NCBI GenBank assembly: GCA_020633655.1
Contig: JACKDF010000007.1
Span: forward strand, 348,083 to 412,082
Length of the DNA stretch: 64,000 nt
Source of the DNA: Deferribacteres bacterium
GTDB taxonomy: Bacteria; Zhuqueibacterota; Zhuqueibacteria; Zhuqueibacterales; Geothermadaptataceae
Direction: 5' to 3'
Shown here: positions 1-9,248 of the stretch, piece after piece
Numbering within the stretch: the stretch's first letter is position 1
Layout of the letters: every line of letters begins with the position of its first letter
The notes under the pieces: generated by a model
The model's input: only the letters and a program-made list of their open reading frames with translations
What the model was told of the DNA's origin: nothing
The model's database searches: none
Position numbers and translations under genes: made by a program

Positions 1-215
1 GCAGAATCGCTTTTTCCATGGGGTATAGCAACGCCGTCACCGACACCTGTACTCATCACAGCTTCCCGATCAAGGATGGCTTGTAAAACTGGCTCACGTT
101 CACTGATTTTATGGCTTTTATCCAATGTATCTACAAGTTCTTCTATTGCTGCTTTTTTATCTTTGCTCATCAGATGCATGATAATTGTATCATGCGATAA
201 AATATCGCCCAACAT
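1..215 (-). CDS. PTS EIIA type-2 domain protein, N-terminal part only
   Basis: The gene starts at an ATG at 213-215 and runs off the left edge, so only about 71 residues are visible. The visible peptide begins MLGDILSHDTIIMHLMSKDK and ends with the motif STGVGDGVAIPHGKS. That motif is the hallmark of the fructose/nitrogen-type EIIA domain (PTS_EIIA_2, PtsN-like), and its histidine is the residue that carries the phosphoryl group from HPr. The protein is cytoplasmic. Without its C-terminus I cannot tell a stand-alone PtsN-like regulator from the EIIA part of a larger fusion. The family call is firm and the specific role is open. Confidence 0.75.
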   Translation of the reverse strand, partial: MLGDILSHDTIIMHLMSKDKKAAIEELVDTLDKSHKISEREPVLQAILDREAVMSTGVGDGVAIPHGKSDS

Positions 216-335
216 AGTATAGTTCTCCGGTTCACATATATAAAAATCTCGGTCTGCTAATATAAAATTATCACACCGTTATGCAATCAAATTACACTAT
301 AAATTTCGTCCGGTAGGTGATTCCCTGAAATAATA

Positions 336-2879
336 TTACGCTGCTTTTGCGGTATCCTTACTATAGCCGTAATAAAAACAGGCGATAAGCAATGGTATTG
401 ATAGCAAGCTAACGACGAGACCGGCAAAAAATGCGGTGCTGCGGAAATAAAATATCACCGTGTGCGAACCAGGAGGGATAACGACTGCCCGAAAGGCATG
501 ATTAGCCCGAAGTATCTCTGCAGGTTTATAATCGATTTGCGCATACCAGCCAGGCTCATAATAACTATCAGATAAAACCAAAATTTGCTTTTTGGCGGCC
601 TTTGTTTTGATTTCGATTCTGTTGGGTGTGTACTTGAGAATTTTGCATGTAGCCGTGGAGTCGGTTTGTACATTCGCGGATAGTTTTTTTTCAAGAAGGA
701 CGGTGCTATCAGGTTTAAAATCGAAGGATGTTAACTTTTGCAGAAGGGTTGCGGCTGAATCTGCTACGATGAATTCCCCAACAAGGTAGGCTCGTGGCAG
801 GACATGCGGATTTTCATAAAGCATGATCGGCAAATAATTGTCACCGATAATCTTGTGGCTTTTTTTCTTATAATCCAGGCCATACTCAGGCAGAGGTTGG
901 GGAGACAGGATATATTTTACGTTGAGAAAATTAAGAAGGTGGTTCTGTATTCTGTGTCGCAATAGTAGTTCGTGTTGTTTCTGCAGAATTATTGAATCTG
1001 ATTCGTTCTGCTCTGCTGCGTCCGGATAAAATTTTTGAACGTATGTTGATTCCAATCCGGTAGAATCCATGAATTCCTGAAATAAATGCAATTTTGCCGC
1101 ATGAAAACCTCCAAGAGACTGAAAACCAAGAGCAGACTGTTCAACTTCGTTGTAAAATGCTCCAGCAGGAAAAATTCGGAAAAGAGTGCTGTCCGATTTC
1201 AAATAAGAATAAACTTCATCTGTTGTTTCGAGTTTATTTAGATTTGCAGAACTCTGTAATTTGCTCAATTTATAATCGATGTGCCAAAGATCGGCAAGTG
1301 AGAGTAAAAAGATACCCAAAGCAAAACCTGTGCGGCTCATTTTTTTTATCAGCGCGAAATACAGCAGAATTAAACTTCCGCCAATCCAGATTGTCAGAAA
1401 CCACCAATCGGAAATAAATTGATCGAATCGCAATCGATCGAAATGCAATTTCTCACTTTGTGAAATCATTTCCGGGTACCAGCTTTGCATGTATTTGAAA
1501 ATTAAACTTTTTAAGAGTGTAATTGACAATGCAAGCAGAAAAAGAATGCCCAAAGCGATGATAGTATTTTTTGCGAGACGCGGGATATCACTTTCATGAT
1601 TTTTTAATTTTAAAAACGCGTCTACGAGAAACTGTAATCCGAGCCCGGCAAGGGTTGCAACGGCAAAATAAAAAATAACAAGTATAGTCACCGGATGATA
1701 AAGCAAATCGAAATAAGGAATATAGTTAAAAAACAATTGGTAGAAGGGGGCGAAGTTTTTTCCCAAAGCAAGCAAAAACGAGAATAGTGCTGAGGTCGTA
1801 AGCCAAATCACCAACAATTCTTTCCGGCGAAAGATAGCAGCAATAACAGCAAGCAGCAAAATGAGAATTCCGATATAATTGGGGAAGGCGTCTGCAGGCA
1901 TTGATCCCCAGTAGGTCTGCACTTCGTTACTGCCAAAGAAAAATGGCAGGAAAAATGTAAATGTGTCTTTTAGAGAAAAAGAAAGCTGGGTTGCCTGGGC
2001 AAAGCCTGCATGCGCACCGGAGAGCATTGATGCTTCACGAACTGAATGAGGCAGATATTCGAATAGTGGGAGAATCTGAACAGCCCCGAGCAAAAGTCCT
2101 CCAAGCAGAACGGCGAAAAAGGAAAGAAATAATTTTCCCGCACGCTTTGGATTCTTCTCGCGCAGGAGAGCAGCAATAAAAAAAATTACATACAACGTGA
2201 GCACTATCCATGTGTAAACGACAATTTGAATATGCCCAACCTGAATTTGCAAGCCACAGGTCAGCACAGCGAATACAAAGCTGATCCATGTGCGTTGTCG
2301 CAGAAAATGCGAAACTGACCACAAAACGAGGGGCAGATAGGCGATCGTCATGAATTTTAATGCCTGTCCATTTGTGATGACTGCAATGATGGGAGGAGCA
2401 AACATAAACGCGATACCACCCAGGAGGGAAGGAATAAAAGTCGTTTTTCTCTCGCGAAGGAACATGTAGACGCCAAATCCAGCCAGAGGAAAATGGATGA
2501 TTTGCAGAAAAAGCGAGGGTAATCCAACCAGTCCTTCCAAAAGGAGGAAAGGTATAGCGGGAATATAAGTCAAAGGTGTATAACTTAGACTGGCATAAGC
2601 AGGCATTCCAGCAAAAAGAAATGGATTCCACAGTGCAAAAATGCCATCTTCGATAAGTGCTTTTTTCCAGGGCAGGCTCAATGCAAACGTTATGTTTTGC
2701 GTTTGGGGAATAAAAACCTTCCCACTGAAAAGAACATCAAAAAAGAAGATGAACGTTAAAAACAGGAAGACGCCAAAAGCTGAACGTTCCGGATGTTCCA
2801 CAAGAATTTGGTGCAGTGATTTTTGCATAATGCTTTCGGTGGACTGCGGTACGTTTTCTTGTTTTGGATTTTTTGCCAT
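336..2879 (-). CDS. YfhO family multi-span membrane protein
   Basis: An 847-residue polytopic membrane protein. A short cytoplasmic N-terminus is followed by about a dozen hydrophobic segments between residues 35 and 545. A soluble extracytoplasmic region of about 250 residues comes next, and a last transmembrane helix lies near residues 815-838. The C-terminal pattern SYYEPGWYAQIDYKPAEI...VIPPGSHTV matches the conserved end of the YfhO family (GT-C-like fold, linked in Gram-positives to glycosylation of surface polymers). Its start codon overlaps the stop of the upstream glycosyltransferase gene (TAATG), so the two are probably translationally coupled. This supports a role in envelope glycan transfer. 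The substrate is unknown. Confidence 0.85.
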   Translation of the reverse strand: MAKNPKQENVPQSTESIMQKSLHQILVEHPERSAFGVFLFLTFIFFFDVLFSGKVFIPQTQNITFALSLPWKKALIEDGIFALWNPFLFAGMPAYASLSYTPLTYIPAIPFLLLEGLVGLPSLFLQIIHFPLAGFGVYMFLRERKTTFIPSLLGGIAFMFAPPIIAVITNGQALKFMTIAYLPLVLWSVSHFLRQRTWISFVFAVLTCGLQIQVGHIQIVVYTWIVLTLYVIFFIAALLREKNPKRAGKLFLSFFAVLLGGLLLGAVQILPLFEYLPHSVREASMLSGAHAGFAQATQLSFSLKDTFTFFLPFFFGSNEVQTYWGSMPADAFPNYIGILILLLAVIAAIFRRKELLVIWLTTSALFSFLLALGKNFAPFYQLFFNYIPYFDLLYHPVTILVIFYFAVATLAGLGLQFLVDAFLKLKNHESDIPRLAKNTIIALGILFLLALSITLLKSLIFKYMQSWYPEMISQSEKLHFDRLRFDQFISDWWFLTIWIGGSLILLYFALIKKMSRTGFALGIFLLSLADLWHIDYKLSKLQSSANLNKLETTDEVYSYLKSDSTLFRIFPAGAFYNEVEQSALGFQSLGGFHAAKLHLFQEFMDSTGLESTYVQKFYPDAAEQNESDSIILQKQHELLLRHRIQNHLLNFLNVKYILSPQPLPEYGLDYKKKSHKIIGDNYLPIMLYENPHVLPRAYLVGEFIVADSAATLLQKLTSFDFKPDSTVLLEKKLSANVQTDSTATCKILKYTPNRIEIKTKAAKKQILVLSDSYYEPGWYAQIDYKPAEILRANHAFRAVVIPPGSHTVIFYFRSTAFFAGLVVSLLSIPLLIACFYYGYSKDTAKAA

Positions 2880-4000
2880 TATAATTCCTGCATAAATTTG
2901 ACAACGTTTTCAGTAAAACCAGTCCAACTGTATCGGTCCCGTCTGGCGGCCATATTCATTGAAAATTGTTTTTTCAAATTGTGATCAAAATAATATTGAA
3001 TCTTTGTCGCCAATCCAGGGGGCCTGACATCATGCGCAATTAAACCTGTTTCGTCCTCTTCCACCATTTCTGCCAGACCTCCAACTTTTGCAACCAGCAA
3101 TGGCAAATGATAGTGCCATGCTATCTGGGCAATACCGCTTTGGGTCGCAGAACGATAAGGCAAAACGCAAAGATCAGCGGCCGAAAAAAACAGTGGAACC
3201 CGAACATCCTCAATGTATTCGATGGAGTTGTGCACCCGATCTGTGAGGCCGTTTTCCGTAATAATGTCCTGGTAAGGTTTGAAATCACCATAAACCTCTC
3301 CTGCTATAACAAGGTGATAATCTTCGGGGAGATGTTTCATTGTGTGCAAAAGCACATCGAGACCTTTGTACTGGCGTATAAAGCCAAAAAACAAAAGGAC
3401 TTTTGCGTTTCTCGGCAAGCGGAGTTTTGCTCTGGCTTCATTACAATCTACACCCTCGCCAAAGTGGGAGTAAATCGGGTGTGGTTTGAGTAGAATGTTT
3501 GCCTGCGGACAAAAGTGCAAAACATCTTCCCTCACTGATTCAGACATAACGATGAATCCGTCGTGACGGTTAAGAAAATATTGGATGAGTGCATTGTCTC
3601 CCGGTCGGACTTCATGAGGAATTACATTATCCAGTAAGGCAACGGTTTTTGTTCCGGTCTTGCGCAGTGAGGCGGCAACAAATCCAAGAGAAGGTGCAAA
3701 AAAAGGCATCCAGAGACGGGTGAGTAATATGTCGGGATGAAAGCGTTTAATTTGTGACGCGGTTTTGATCCACGTGAGTGGATTAATGGTGTCGAGTGTT
3801 CGCACTGTTGGGATAGCATCTGCGGTGTCATTTTCATCAACAAATTGGGATTTCCCAGGGAAAAGGAAATCGGGATATTGCCGGGTAAAATTCCAGATTT
3901 TTACTTCATGATCCCTTTTTAACTGGTTAAATAAATTGGCGTTAAATTGTGCAATGCCACCACGATAGGGGTAAAAAACAGAAAGAAATGATATTTTCAT
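2879..4000 (-). CDS. GT4-family glycosyltransferase
   Basis: A 373-residue protein of GT-B fold. The N-terminal half starts MKISFLSVFYPYRGG, with the glycine-rich acceptor-side loop typical of GT4 enzymes. The C-terminal Rossmann half has FFGFIRQYKGLDVLL near residues 205-220 and a donor-binding stretch SATQSGIAQIAW near 287, followed by VGGLAEMVEEDETGL. It probably moves a sugar from a nucleotide-sugar donor to a lipid or surface glycan on the cytoplasmic face. It overlaps the downstream YfhO gene by one base pair, and a GT2 enzyme gene lies about 100 bp upstream in the same direction. Donor and acceptor cannot be read from the sequence. Confidence 0.85.
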   Translation of the reverse strand: MKISFLSVFYPYRGGIAQFNANLFNQLKRDHEVKIWNFTRQYPDFLFPGKSQFVDENDTADAIPTVRTLDTINPLTWIKTASQIKRFHPDILLTRLWMPFFAPSLGFVAASLRKTGTKTVALLDNVIPHEVRPGDNALIQYFLNRHDGFIVMSESVREDVLHFCPQANILLKPHPIYSHFGEGVDCNEARAKLRLPRNAKVLLFFGFIRQYKGLDVLLHTMKHLPEDYHLVIAGEVYGDFKPYQDIITENGLTDRVHNSIEYIEDVRVPLFFSAADLCVLPYRSATQSGIAQIAWHYHLPLLVAKVGGLAEMVEEDETGLIAHDVRPPGLATKIQYYFDHNLKKQFSMNMAARRDRYSWTGFTENVVKFMQEL

Positions 4001-4098
4001 GCAAAGGATTTCTTTTTTCAGTCCAGTATTTTCTGGGCTTTATTTGGTTCAAAGAATTATACAGATATACTGGAATTGCGAACCAAAATCAGTGATTT

Positions 4099-5040
4099 TT
4101 AATCCGCCTCAAAGCCAATTGTTTTTTTTACTTTGTAAGTATTTACATCAGGACGTGACTCAACCATCATTTCACCGATGAGGCCAATTGATATAAATTG
4201 TACGCCGACAATGATGAGTAAAACGCCGAGGAATAAAAGTGGTCTGTTCGAAAGGAATTTGTCGTAAAGGATACGTTCAAAGGTGAGGTACAAATTGACA
4301 ATAAATCCGAGGGTAAAACTCATCATACCCAGACCACCGAAAAAATGCAAAGGACGTTTCACATAGCGTGATAAAAAAACTAGCGTTAATAAATCAAGTG
4401 CGCCAACAAGAAAACGTGAGGGACCGAATTTGGTTGTACCATATTTTCGTGGTGCATGTTTTACTACCAATTCACCGATGCGAAAGCCGTTTTGAGCTGC
4501 GAGAACAGGAATGAAACGATGGCGCTGACCGTAAAGTCGTAAGAGTTTTACAACCTCATTGCGATATATTTTGAGACCACAATTCATATCATTTAAATGA
4601 ACACCGGTTATTTCTCCGGTTACTTTATTGAAAATTTTTGAAGTGAATCTTTTAACGAATGGATCATAGCGTTTTTTCTTCCACCCGGAAACGACATCGT
4701 ACCCTTCCAATAGCTTGGCTATGAGATGGGGGATTTCCGCAGGATCGTCCTGCAGGTCGGAATCCATAGTAACAACATACCGACCACTGGCGAGTTTAAA
4801 TCCCTCCGCCAATGCTGCGGATTTACCATAATTGCGTCGCAATTGGGAGACACAAACACGCTTGTCCGTTTCGTGTAATTGCATTAAAACATGAAAGGAA
4901 GTATCGGTGGAACCGTCATCGATAAAAATAAATTCAGCACTATAATTGTTTTTTTCAACCACAGCGACCAGACGTTCATGCAATTCTAACAAGGAGTCGG
5001 ATTCATTGTAGACAGGAATGACGACAGACACATCGATCAT
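4099..5040 (-). CDS. GT2-family glycosyltransferase (polyprenyl-phosphate sugar transferase type)
   Basis: 313 residues. The N-terminal GT-A domain has VVIPVYNE, then D41-D42 in FIDDGSTD, the metal-binding D93-S-D95 and QDDP at 97-100. Two transmembrane helices follow near residues 235-290. This layout is that of DPM1/GtrB/ArnC-type enzymes, which load a sugar onto undecaprenyl phosphate for use by periplasmic GT-C transferases. The neighbouring YfhO protein has GT-C-like architecture, so the pair could act in sequence: sugar loaded onto the lipid carrier here, then transferred outside. That link is inference. It lies 10 bp downstream of the DUF4292 gene and is likely co-transcribed with it. 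Confidence 0.87.
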   Translation of the reverse strand: MIDVSVVIPVYNESDSLLELHERLVAVVEKNNYSAEFIFIDDGSTDTSFHVLMQLHETDKRVCVSQLRRNYGKSAALAEGFKLASGRYVVTMDSDLQDDPAEIPHLIAKLLEGYDVVSGWKKKRYDPFVKRFTSKIFNKVTGEITGVHLNDMNCGLKIYRNEVVKLLRLYGQRHRFIPVLAAQNGFRIGELVVKHAPRKYGTTKFGPSRFLVGALDLLTLVFLSRYVKRPLHFFGGLGMMSFTLGFIVNLYLTFERILYDKFLSNRPLLFLGVLLIIVGVQFISIGLIGEMMVESRPDVNTYKVKKTIGFEAD

Positions 5041-5050
5041 TGAGTTATCC

Positions 5051-5905
5051 TTATTTCAAACGGTATCGCCGGGCATCCCGCGGCACTTTAAAGTTAAAAT
5101 TATCCGGAGAGATTGGCCGGTTCAGTTCCATTTTTGAATAATTGATCGTCAGGCGTTCATTGGAATCTAGTTTGTGGACGCGAATGGATTTTGCGAACCA
5201 TATTCCATTAATGTTGCGGAAAAACTTAAATTCCTCACGTACGAGTAAATTCCCTTCTTCATCCTTCAACTCCGCTTGCGTGATGACGAATTTCCCGGGA
5301 TCGACGTAGATGGTTAACCAGTTTTCCTGACGTTTTTGCGTGAAAATATATTGATTGCTCTCTATATTTACAATTGTTTCTGGCGTCATGTCGAATTTTA
5401 AGGTACCCAATAAAGCAGTTAAGAGTTCGTCGTAGGTTATTTTCATTTGGAACAGAATCAATTTATTCACCTTTTCAATGGGTCCACGATAAAGTGTGTT
5501 TTCAAAGGGTGAATAGTGTGCAAAAGCGCGGCGATTTGCAAAAAAATAACCAACATCGATGCCGAATGCAGCTTCTGCTTTAATGAATAAGGAATCCCTG
5601 TGCAGTACCTTGATTGTGGCATTTCCTTGAAAGGCATTACCGGGCATTTCTACGACGAGTAATCCTTTGCCATCAAGGGAGTGAATCTGATCATGATTTG
5701 CTGCCACCTTTTCCAAAATTTGTTCTGGTGTATATTTATTGAGATCCGCAATAGCATTGGGACGAAAAGCAGCACAGCCTGTAACAAAGAAATAAAGCGT
5801 AAGTGTTGAAAAAAGGATGAATGAATGCTTCTGCAAATTAGCGTCCTGTTTGGCAACGTGTTGAACTTTGCTTATGAAATTTTTTAACCTGGTTTGTATA
5901 GACAT
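5051..5905 (-). CDS. DUF4292 lipoprotein (LolA/LolB-like fold)
   Basis: 284 residues with an unusually long charged N-terminus (about 27 residues), then a hydrophobic segment and the lipobox FVTGC with the acylated cysteine at residue 44. The mature part starts with an amphipathic stretch, TPEQILEKVAANHDQI, and then reads as beta strands. This matches the DUF4292 family found in Bacteroidota and related phyla, which resembles LolA/LolB lipoprotein carriers. It probably sits on the outer membrane inner face, where a lipid- or lipoprotein-handling role is plausible but unproven. The TPR lipoprotein gene upstream and the GT2 gene downstream run the same way. No internal Met gives a better start. 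Confidence 0.75.
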   Translation of the reverse strand: MSIQTRLKNFISKVQHVAKQDANLQKHSFILFSTLTLYFFVTGCAAFRPNAIADLNKYTPEQILEKVAANHDQIHSLDGKGLLVVEMPGNAFQGNATIKVLHRDSLFIKAEAAFGIDVGYFFANRRAFAHYSPFENTLYRGPIEKVNKLILFQMKITYDELLTALLGTLKFDMTPETIVNIESNQYIFTQKRQENWLTIYVDPGKFVITQAELKDEEGNLLVREEFKFFRNINGIWFAKSIRVHKLDSNERLTINYSKMELNRPISPDNFNFKVPRDARRYRLK

Positions 5906-6074
5906 TGCGTTGAACTAAATATGGGCAGAGTGTATTCCGTGCAAAATCTTGGCTTATATGAATTAGCAGGCTAAAATTGTTAGTTGTCGATCCAGTTGTA
6001 TTTTCAGATTTTATTAAAATTCGAATCAAAATTATGTATCGATTCATTTATGTGGTTTTCGTGAAAATAGCGAA

Positions 6075-7769
6075 TTACTCTTTAAAAAGATTAATTTTTA
6101 AATACAGTGATTCCCGACTTTTATCCAGGGAATAGGCTTCCTTCCATGCTTCAACGGCTTTATTCCTGTCACCGAGTTTACTGTAGACGTCACCGAGATG
6201 CTCAAGAACTTCAACATTTTTCCCCCGTGTTTGCAAAGAATTTTGGATGTACTTCAGGGATTCTTCGTATTTACCCATTTTAAAAAGGACCCAGCCTTTC
6301 GTATCGAGATAGGCGCCATTTTCCGGTTCTTGTTTGAGTGCATCATCGACTAAATCCAGGGCGTAATCAAGCTTTTCACCTCGTTGAGCCAGGCTGTAAC
6401 TGAAGTTGTTTTGGAAAAGGGCTTTTTCGGGAGAATTGGCAATCACAAATTGATAAAGTGAATCTGATTTTTCAAAATGCCTAATTTGTGCGTAGGATTC
6501 CGCGAGCATCAGAGCTGCGTTGGCGTCAGAGGGTTTTACTTTGAGCACAGTCTTGAAAAAGGGAATGGCTTCTCTTGCCCTGTTTTGCTTTTTTACTGCT
6601 AATCCCAGGAGATAATTAACATCAATATTATCCATGTTTTTCGGATAAATTGTCCGCAGCGTTTGTTCAGCAGCACCAAGGCTGTCCACCTGTAAATAAT
6701 TTTGAGACAAGAGCAATGAAGGCAAACCATCGTTTGTTAGCGAACCAGCTACTTTAAAATATTTAAGGGAGTTATCATATCTGTGCTGGCGCTGTTCAAA
6801 TCGTCCTGTTTGTACCCAGGCACGCCAGTTATCCGAGTAAAGCTCGGTAAGTCTGTGGTAGAGAATTTGCGCGCGGTCTGTATCACCATATTTTTCATGC
6901 GCTTCGGCCAGAGATGTAATTCGAAAGAACGATGTTGTATCTCCCTGGTAGTAGGTTTCAAATAAGGAAATTGCCTGGTCGGTTTTATGTTGCGCTACAT
7001 AAATGTCTGCTAATTCCTGGACAACGTGATTGAAACGTATTTTCGATTCAATTGCATCAATATACAACTTGACAGCTTCCAGTGTATCCCCGGCTTGCTG
7101 AAAATATTTGCCAAGACGCAAATAGGTGGTTTCATTACCGGGAAAAGTTGAGATCAAGTTTTTGAAACAGCGAATTGCATTCTTTTTGTCTCCCCTTTTC
7201 AAATAGAGATTACCCAAAGATTGCCATATTTCCGGTTTTACATTTTCAAGCTTTACGATTTCCTCGTACAGTTGAATGGCGGCGCCGTCTTTGCCAGTTC
7301 GTTCATAAATGCGTGCAAGTCGATTTTTGATGGCGTAGTCATCCGGACGCAGATTAATCATTTTCTGATAGAGACGAATGACAAAATCATCTTCTTGTTT
7401 GATCTCTTTTAAAATTGCAAGATTATCCAAAATTTCAAAGTTGGTTGAGTCTTTTTGCATGCCTTCTTCAAGCGTTAGCATAGCCTTTTCATACTCACCA
7501 AGATTTTGTTGAATTTTTGCGATGGCAAGATCGATGCCCGCTGAAGTTGAATCGTAGCGTTTTGCTTCCTCGTAAAGACGCAGTGCATGTTCGTCATTGC
7601 CAAGCACTTCCTGTATACTGCCGCGAATCGTCAAATCCATGGCGATGTTATTATATCCTAACACAGGCATCGATTCTTCGACGAATTGGTTGGTTTTCGA
7701 TGAACTGCAAGCAGATATCAGAATTATAAAAGACGAAAACAGGATAAGTTTTTTATGCAGTCGATCCAT
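6075..7769 (-). CDS. TPR-repeat lipoprotein
   Basis: 564 residues with a lipoprotein signal peptide (lipobox ISAC, cysteine 21). Almost the whole remaining length is tetratricopeptide repeats of about 34 residues, recognisable by recurring patterns such as LGNLYLKRGDKKNAIRCF, LGKYFQQAGDTLEAVKLY and HLGDVYSKLGDRNKAVEAW. TPR arrays act as protein-binding scaffolds. As a lipoprotein it should face the periplasm. It lies upstream of the DUF4292 lipoprotein with a 169 bp gap, an arrangement I associate with FCB genomes, which suggests a joint role in envelope assembly. The partner is unknown. Confidence 0.82.
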   Translation of the reverse strand: MDRLHKKLILFSSFIILISACSSSKTNQFVEESMPVLGYNNIAMDLTIRGSIQEVLGNDEHALRLYEEAKRYDSTSAGIDLAIAKIQQNLGEYEKAMLTLEEGMQKDSTNFEILDNLAILKEIKQEDDFVIRLYQKMINLRPDDYAIKNRLARIYERTGKDGAAIQLYEEIVKLENVKPEIWQSLGNLYLKRGDKKNAIRCFKNLISTFPGNETTYLRLGKYFQQAGDTLEAVKLYIDAIESKIRFNHVVQELADIYVAQHKTDQAISLFETYYQGDTTSFFRITSLAEAHEKYGDTDRAQILYHRLTELYSDNWRAWVQTGRFEQRQHRYDNSLKYFKVAGSLTNDGLPSLLLSQNYLQVDSLGAAEQTLRTIYPKNMDNIDVNYLLGLAVKKQNRAREAIPFFKTVLKVKPSDANAALMLAESYAQIRHFEKSDSLYQFVIANSPEKALFQNNFSYSLAQRGEKLDYALDLVDDALKQEPENGAYLDTKGWVLFKMGKYEESLKYIQNSLQTRGKNVEVLEHLGDVYSKLGDRNKAVEAWKEAYSLDKSRESLYLKINLFKE

Positions 7770-8185
7770 AATTTTGGATTCAAAATTGTGTCAAAAAATG
7801 GCAAACAAATTCATACAAAAATAAAGATATAGATTATCAGATGAACATCCAAGAAAATTTTCTCCGTTCAATCAGCAGAAACATATACCGGATATGTATG
7901 GAAATGCAGCTATTGATTTCCGCGAATAGACATGCTTTTCTCGTGTGAAAAATGGAGAGCAAACCTGATTTATGAATGCGTTGTATTGCTGATGTTTATG
8001 AATTAAACAGACGGAGTCACGATAAGTTTTAACGAAGAGAACAAAAAAAGCCCGGCAGCGAAAGGCTGTCGGGCTCTATGGAATATTAAATATTCTGGAT
8101 GGATTACTCACGAAATGCTCGATATGCATCATAGGCAGAGAGTGGCCCCTGCCCGATCCGGGTTTATAAATTAAACGGATTCGAT
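7770..8185. other. Intergenic stretch between the TPR gene and the DUF4097 operon
   Basis: 416 bp without a credible gene. It should carry the promoter of the TPR lipoprotein at its left end and holds one clear terminator at 8043-8075 for the operon ending at 8186. I saw no RNA gene or repeat in the rest. Confidence 0.5.
8043..8075 (-). terminator. Rho-independent terminator of the sigma/DUF4097 operon
   Basis: On the minus strand an 11-bp GC-rich stem (AGCCCGACAGC paired with GCTGCCGGGCT, one G-T wobble) with a five-base loop is followed directly by a run of seven T. It lies about 110 bp past the last gene of the minus-strand operon (8186-12210). Confidence 0.85.
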
Positions 8186-9181
8186 TTATAATTCATTGAT
8201 TTCCACATTTCCCCCTGAAGTACGCAAATAAAGCTCTGGACCACCACCATTAATTTTCGCATCCAGGGTGTTGCGTTTGATGGTTCCGCGCACAGTAACA
8301 GGAAATTCCGTGCGTACCCGACCACCGCTCGTGTGCGCATCAACATCCACTTTTATATCGCGTGCGAGATAAACGATGACACTTCCACCTGAAGTCGAAA
8401 GCCGGCAATTATCCTGTGGTTGTTGTGCAATTTTTGCACGGACACTCCCTCCAGATGTCGATGCATCTATGGACCCATAAACCTCATCAACATGGATACT
8501 ACCACCGGAAGTACGTGCATAGACTGAACCTTTGGCCCGATCGATGGAAATAGAGCCGCCAGAGGTCTTGGCATCAACCCGACCAGATACATCACCAATA
8601 GAAATACTGCCACCAGATGTTCGAATTTGTGCATCGCCTTCACAGCCGTCCAGGGTAATGCTGCCACCAGATGTGTTCCCGAAAACTTCGCCGCGTACGT
8701 CGCCGAATCGCAGACTACCGCCGGATGTTTTGCAATTTACATCACCGGTGATATCTTCTAATTCGATACTGCCGCCAGAAGTTTTCGCATCGATATTATA
8801 TTTATTCGGAACCGTGATGACGTATTTAATATTTACTTTGTTATGTCGGTTACCCCAAAAACTACTCCCACCATTGGTAAATTCACCGATAACTTCCACA
8901 TCGCCATTTTGATGATTAAATCGAACATCGAAATCTTCAAGATCCTCTTCATCGCCGTGGCGAATTTCTTTGTAGACGGTGACTTCGACTATTTCACTGG
9001 ATGTTGTGCTGATTTCAATGGAACCTTTATCGGAAACCAGGGTAAGTTTGCCCCCGTATTTCACATCGAATTTTTTATTGATCGTATCTCGTCCACCAGC
9101 AAACAAGGTTGAGGAAATAAAAGCCACAAGTAAGAAAACTACCAGGCCTTGTAGTTTGTTTTTAAAAATTATTCTATCCAT
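8186..9181 (-). CDS. DUF4097-family beta-repeat protein, short paralogue
   Basis: 331 residues with a signal peptide of about 29 residues ending near TLFAGG. The mature protein is a chain of about ten near-identical repeats of roughly 20 residues built on TSGGSI (for example DAKTSGGSIELED, RTSGGSISIGDVSGRV), predicted to form a right-handed beta helix or stacked beta strands. This is the DUF4097 family, usually described as adhesin-like. It is exported, but no anchor is obvious. It is the last gene of the sigma/anti-sigma operon, 67 bp after its longer paralogue at 9249-10502. It is probably made as part of an envelope response controlled by that sigma factor. Binding partner unknown. Confidence 0.85.
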   Translation of the reverse strand: MDRIIFKNKLQGLVVFLLVAFISSTLFAGGRDTINKKFDVKYGGKLTLVSDKGSIEISTTSSEIVEVTVYKEIRHGDEEDLEDFDVRFNHQNGDVEVIGEFTNGGSSFWGNRHNKVNIKYVITVPNKYNIDAKTSGGSIELEDITGDVNCKTSGGSLRFGDVRGEVFGNTSGGSITLDGCEGDAQIRTSGGSISIGDVSGRVDAKTSGGSISIDRAKGSVYARTSGGSIHVDEVYGSIDASTSGGSVRAKIAQQPQDNCRLSTSGGSVIVYLARDIKVDVDAHTSGGRVRTEFPVTVRGTIKRNTLDAKINGGGPELYLRTSGGNVEINEL

Positions 9182-9248
9182 TTCATCCTCTTTTGTTTAT
9201 CATATTTCTGGATTAAGTGCATAGGTTTACAGATAAAACAGAAAAAAG

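Noticed and set aside
2035..2631. 198-codon frame inside the YfhO gene
   Set aside because: Same-strand shadow of a well-supported membrane protein gene; no family resemblance.
8400..8790. CRISPR-like periodicity in the DUF4097 gene
   Set aside because: The period of about 60 bp reflects in-frame TSGGSI protein repeats; units are not identical and the frame is open throughout.
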